Shown one piece after another: positions 6,420-9,020 of a stretch of 9,020 bases of DNA. The stretch is from positions 1 through 9,020 of the forward strand of contig JAJDEK010000170.1 in NCBI GenBank assembly GCA_029259875.1, given 5' to 3'. The notes beneath the pieces are model-generated. The model saw only the letters and a program-made list of their open reading frames with translations, made no database searches and was not told where the DNA came from. Both the position numbers and the translations under genes were made by a program. Origin of the DNA: Planctomycetaceae bacterium (GTDB lineage Bacteria > Planctomycetota > Planctomycetia > Planctomycetales > Planctomycetaceae). The number at the start of each line of letters is the position of its first letter. Position 1 is the stretch's first letter.

Positions 6420-7790
6420 TTACTTTTTCGCGTTCGCTGCTGTCTTCTTTCGCAACAGAGCACGTAAAGGTTCTTCCAATTCACCCGCTTTTGAAGTGAC
6501 GAGTTCTGCTATACCTGTATGATCAACCAAAATCATCGTTGGTACTCTTCTTACGCCATAATAAACAGCTGATGGGTTATTCCACCCCCGTTTATCTCGT
6601 GCGGAATAAAAAATTTGCCGCCAATCAAGAGACGTCTTCTCTTGAAATGCATCAATGGCTGGTTCTTCATCGTCCAGATTCACACCCATAATTTCAAATC
6701 CATACTTACCATATTTTTTTGATAAGGCCTGAATCTGTGGTAGTTGCTCTATGAAAGGTTTCGCAGTCGTCGACCAGAATACCACAAGCACAACGCTTCC
6801 CTTGTAATCATTGACAGAAACATAACCCCCTTCGATGGTTTCGCCAGCGAGTTGCAGTGGCTGTCCCTTTATTCGCAAACGCCTCGACAATCCAGCAATC
6901 TGGGCGGTCTCATTGCTCTTGGGAAACTTTCTTTCCAGATCAATACAGCAATCCAGTGCCTGTTTATTTAAACCATACAATTGACTGGTTTCTGCAGCTA
7001 CTCGTAACAACTGAGGTGCACGCACAGACTCTTTCGGAAATCGTGAAGCAAATAAACGTGTCTGCTTTACAAACTCCTCAATCCAGCGTGGTTCTTCCAT
7101 TGCAAACCGTTGCGCGCTCGTATTCGCAAATTTGGCAACGGTAAACCCAGCATCAGCAGCCGATTGTGAATTCGGATCACGTTTAAACAATGATTCCGAA
7201 TGATCGTACAATGCATTGATACTATCCTGATCTCCCTCTAAGGCTAATTGGAGATGCGCGTCCAGTAGGTTTCGAATGCAAACCGTGAAAAGACGCTTTT
7301 TTTCTTTGTCGGCGTGGCATTGTTTTACCGCTTCCATCGCTAACTGAATAATTTTCTGATTGCGTTCCACACGTGCTTTTTTAAGTTCATCCACATTCCC
7401 AGTCTTAGGCAGTGCCGTGACTTTGAGTCGTGTAATCTCACGCACATTCCATTCTGGCGTCCCCTCTTTCAGCTCCTGAATTTTGACATCTTCGTTTTCC
7501 AGAGAAGTGTCATCATTGTCCAAGTCTTGCATATCGCGCTGATCACGGCTCAAACTGGCAGTCCGAATGACATTGGTATTCGACTTCAACGCAGGACCGC
7601 TCTGAGAAACCGGCGAAATGGAAGCAGCAGGTAATGATTTCGGTTGCGAGTTGGAGGATGCACCATCCAACTTCCCATCAATATTATTGCCCGCTACTTG
7701 GGGTGTTGCAGTGTCCTCACTGCCACAACCAAACTGACTTAATAATAGCATACACGCTACGATCGAGATGAAATCGTGTTGATGCCTCAT
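6420..7790 (-). CDS. TlpA/thioredoxin-fold lipoprotein lacking the CxxC cysteines
   Basis: Probably anchored outside the cytoplasmic membrane; function unknown. Starting at ATG 7790 gives 456 residues with a lipoprotein-like signal: R2, a hydrophobic stretch ISIVACMLLLSQFG and Cys22. The lipobox (SQFGC) is loose, so lipidation is likely but not certain. Residues 25-100 are Ser/Pro/Asn/Asp-rich linker; about 105-305 is helical, possibly TPR-like. From about 308 comes an AhpC/TSA-TlpA domain: VVLVVFWSTTAKPFIEQLP at 333-351, then VNLDDEEPAIDAFQ and VPTMILVD with the cis-proline Pro417. In active homologues the first stretch reads FWATWCGPC; here both Cys positions are Ala343 and Phe346, so disulfide exchange at this site is not expected. 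A strong terminator follows. An upstream in-frame ATG at 7811 would give 463 residues but has no ribosome-binding site. Confidence 0.82.
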   Translation of the reverse strand: MRHQHDFISIVACMLLLSQFGCGSEDTATPQVAGNNIDGKLDGASSNSQPKSLPAASISPVSQSGPALKSNTNVIRTASLSRDQRDMQDLDNDDTSLENEDVKIQELKEGTPEWNVREITRLKVTALPKTGNVDELKKARVERNQKIIQLAMEAVKQCHADKEKKRLFTVCIRNLLDAHLQLALEGDQDSINALYDHSESLFKRDPNSQSAADAGFTVAKFANTSAQRFAMEEPRWIEEFVKQTRLFASRFPKESVRAPQLLRVAAETSQLYGLNKQALDCCIDLERKFPKSNETAQIAGLSRRLRIKGQPLQLAGETIEGGYVSVNDYKGSVVLVVFWSTTAKPFIEQLPQIQALSKKYGKYGFEIMGVNLDDEEPAIDAFQEKTSLDWRQIFYSARDKRGWNNPSAVYYGVRRVPTMILVDHTGIAELVTSKAGELEEPLRALLRKKTAANAKK

Positions 7791-7801
7791 GGCCTTTTGC
7801 T

Positions 7802-7807
7802 CTCCTT
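7802..7807 (-). promoter_or_regulatory. Shine-Dalgarno favouring the lipoprotein start at 7790
   Basis: On the minus strand AAGGAG occupies 7807-7802, 11 bases before the ATG at 7790-7788. It lies just inside the alternative start at 7811, which has only CTCTCA-type sequence upstream. The later start also gives a shorter, more normal lipoprotein signal n-region. The spacing is slightly long. Confidence 0.6.
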
Positions 7808-8002
7808 CCATTGAGAGTCTGAAACTATCAGAAGAACCGAGGTAGCGAAATCGCTTAGAATGATTCCTGTCATTCCCTCAGCAAAATTATGGTCAAAACT
7901 CTTGATAGGACGTGTTTTACGAAAAAACCCACATTGAGAGCAAGACGAAGCTGGAAAAAATTACAATCTGATCTGCGATTTCATAATGTTTTTTGGGGCA
8001 TC

Positions 8003-8057
8003 AATTTGAGTTAAAAATCTAACCATGTTCAGCAAGCATACCCAACTTACTCAAATT
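8003..8057 (-). terminator. Possible weak terminator stem after the PIG-L gene
   Basis: AATTTGAGT (8003-8011) and ACTCAAATT (8049-8057) form a 9-base-pair inverted repeat around a 37-base loop, overlapping the stop codon of the minus-strand gene. A run of A on plus (T on minus) lies inside the loop rather than after the stem. It is AU-rich, so it may be only a weak terminator, a 3' stability element or chance. Confidence 0.25.
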
Positions 8058-9020
8058 TCGCCGTGATACTGTTTGAAAGCCTCAATGGCAAAGTACTCTG
8101 GTAAACCAAGCTGATTATAAACTGTTGCCGTGTTTCGGGTTCGATCTTCCGCTCTTACCCAGAATTCGCGTTTGTCACTCCCCGGATAAAATGCACTGTC
8201 CTTTTGTGATTCGTGCTTGAAAATTGCTTCTCGTTTTTTGAGTACAACTTCCGGACTCAGTGGAATTGCTCGTTCAATTTCGTGTGGTTCATACTCTTCC
8301 CAAGCACCCCGGTACATCCAGAATTCAGGAGAGACCCCTTCGTCAGCAACAACATTGACCGCATTAATAATGGCCTCAGCACAAACACGGTGAGTCCCAT
8401 GCGGGTCAGAAAGGTCTCCCGCTACATAAATCTGGTGAGGACTAATCTCTCGCAATAAATCAGCAACGATGTCGATATCCTCATCGCCAATAGGCTTTTT
8501 TGAAACTTGGCCGGTACGATAGAAAGGCAGGTCCAAAAAGCGTAAATGTTCTTCAGGAACTCCAGCCAATTCCGCACCGGCTGTTGCTTCAGTTTTTCGA
8601 ATCAAACCTTTGATTCCTAACATCTCTTTTGTATCCAGGTCTCCCGGTTTTTTCGTTTCGATACTTTCTTTGAGATCTTCCAAGTGCTGCAAAACGCCAT
8701 CATCATCAGGGTGAAACAGCCTATGAAATTCATGAACAAAATCGATGTGTCGAAGTGCATCATGATCAAACACCGCAATATTACCACTGGTCATATAGGC
8801 GATATAAACCTCGTGTCCTTGATTTGCCAATGTAATGAGAGTCCCTCCCATCGAAATGACATCATCATCGGGATGAGGACTGAAGACGATCACTTTTTTG
8901 CGATCTGTTCCCGCAGGTTTCGTAGAAATCCCTTCCAATAACGAATCGAACACCCGCTGACGAATCTGTGAAATCGACTCGTATTTATGAATCAATTGAT
9001 GCAAATGATGATGCAGAAAA
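8051..9020 (-). CDS. PIG-L (LmbE-like) deacetylase domain, C-terminal part of a probable NagB fusion; 5' end outside window
   Basis: The frame stays open to the right edge, so this is a partial gene. From the TTG at 9004 there are 317 codons, but that codon has no ribosome-binding site and the frame continues upstream through Leu-His-His-His. Counting from it, VIVFSPHPDDDVISMGG (38-54) holds the first zinc motif PHPDDD at 43-48, and DPHGTHR (200-206) holds the second with H202 and H205, so the metal site looks intact. PIG-L proteins remove acetyl groups from GlcNAc-type substrates. The stretch reading YMTSGNIAVFD and the RGAWEEYEPHEIERAIPLSP region resemble, from memory, the C-terminal half of the roughly 640-residue glucosamine-6-phosphate deaminase fusions of Bacteroidetes and planctomycetes. 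In that case the missing upstream part is the NagB sugar-isomerase domain and the protein acts in amino-sugar catabolism. A stand-alone deacetylase is the alternative. Confidence 0.82.
   Translation of the reverse strand, partial: FLHHHLHQLIHKYESISQIRQRVFDSLLEGISTKPAGTDRKKVIVFSPHPDDDVISMGGTLITLANQGHEVYIAYMTSGNIAVFDHDALRHIDFVHEFHRLFHPDDDGVLQHLEDLKESIETKKPGDLDTKEMLGIKGLIRKTEATAGAELAGVPEEHLRFLDLPFYRTGQVSKKPIGDEDIDIVADLLREISPHQIYVAGDLSDPHGTHRVCAEAIINAVNVVADEGVSPEFWMYRGAWEEYEPHEIERAIPLSPEVVLKKREAIFKHESQKDSAFYPGSDKREFWVRAEDRTRNTATVYNQLGLPEYFAIEAFKQYHGEI

Noticed and set aside
7791..7811. ATG at 7811 as the lipoprotein start
   Set aside because: It has no upstream ribosome-binding site, and AAGGAG lies just inside this extension, serving the ATG at 7790.
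7858..7875. GAATGA/TCATTC inverted repeat upstream of the lipoprotein gene
   Set aside because: A six-base stem is common by chance in a stretch of this length, and no promoter hexamers of quality flank it.

Overview
The window looks like chromosomal DNA from a planctomycete, perhaps near Gimesia or Rubinisphaera. This is an inference. It rests on a PIG-L deacetylase domain of the kind fused to NagB, a large secreted HEAT-repeat protein, a thioredoxin-fold lipoprotein with a loose lipobox, long AT-rich gaps between genes and moderate G+C. I see no tRNA, rRNA, insertion sequence, phage gene or CRISPR array.

Layout. At the left edge (1-104, minus) is the N-terminus of purD, missing from the ORF calls because it is cut by the window. 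A divergent spacer of about 480 bases follows, with operator-like repeats near both genes. Next come asd (586-1599, plus) and lysA (1700-2971, plus), separated by a compact hairpin. They encode an early and the last step of the aspartate-to-lysine pathway; the intermediate meso-diaminopimelate also feeds peptidoglycan. A 423-base non-coding gap containing three copies of one 8-mer precedes a 747-residue exported HEAT-repeat protein (3395-5638, plus). That protein carries an embedded response-regulator-like domain that has lost its phosphorylation residues.

The rest of the window is on the minus strand. A 208-residue four-helix membrane protein of unknown function (5656-6282) ends convergently against the HEAT gene. 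A strong intrinsic terminator (6351-6386) separates it from a lipoprotein (6420-7790) with a helical middle and a C-terminal TlpA/thioredoxin fold whose two active-site cysteines are replaced. At the right edge is the C-terminal PIG-L part (8051-9020) of what is probably a NagB-type glucosamine-6-phosphate deaminase fusion; its start lies outside the window.

The metabolic genes (purD, asd, lysA, nagB-like) are housekeeping. The less ordinary content is two exported proteins that each keep a recognisable signalling or redox fold without its catalytic residues. Nothing in the sequence ties them into one system, and I do not claim one.
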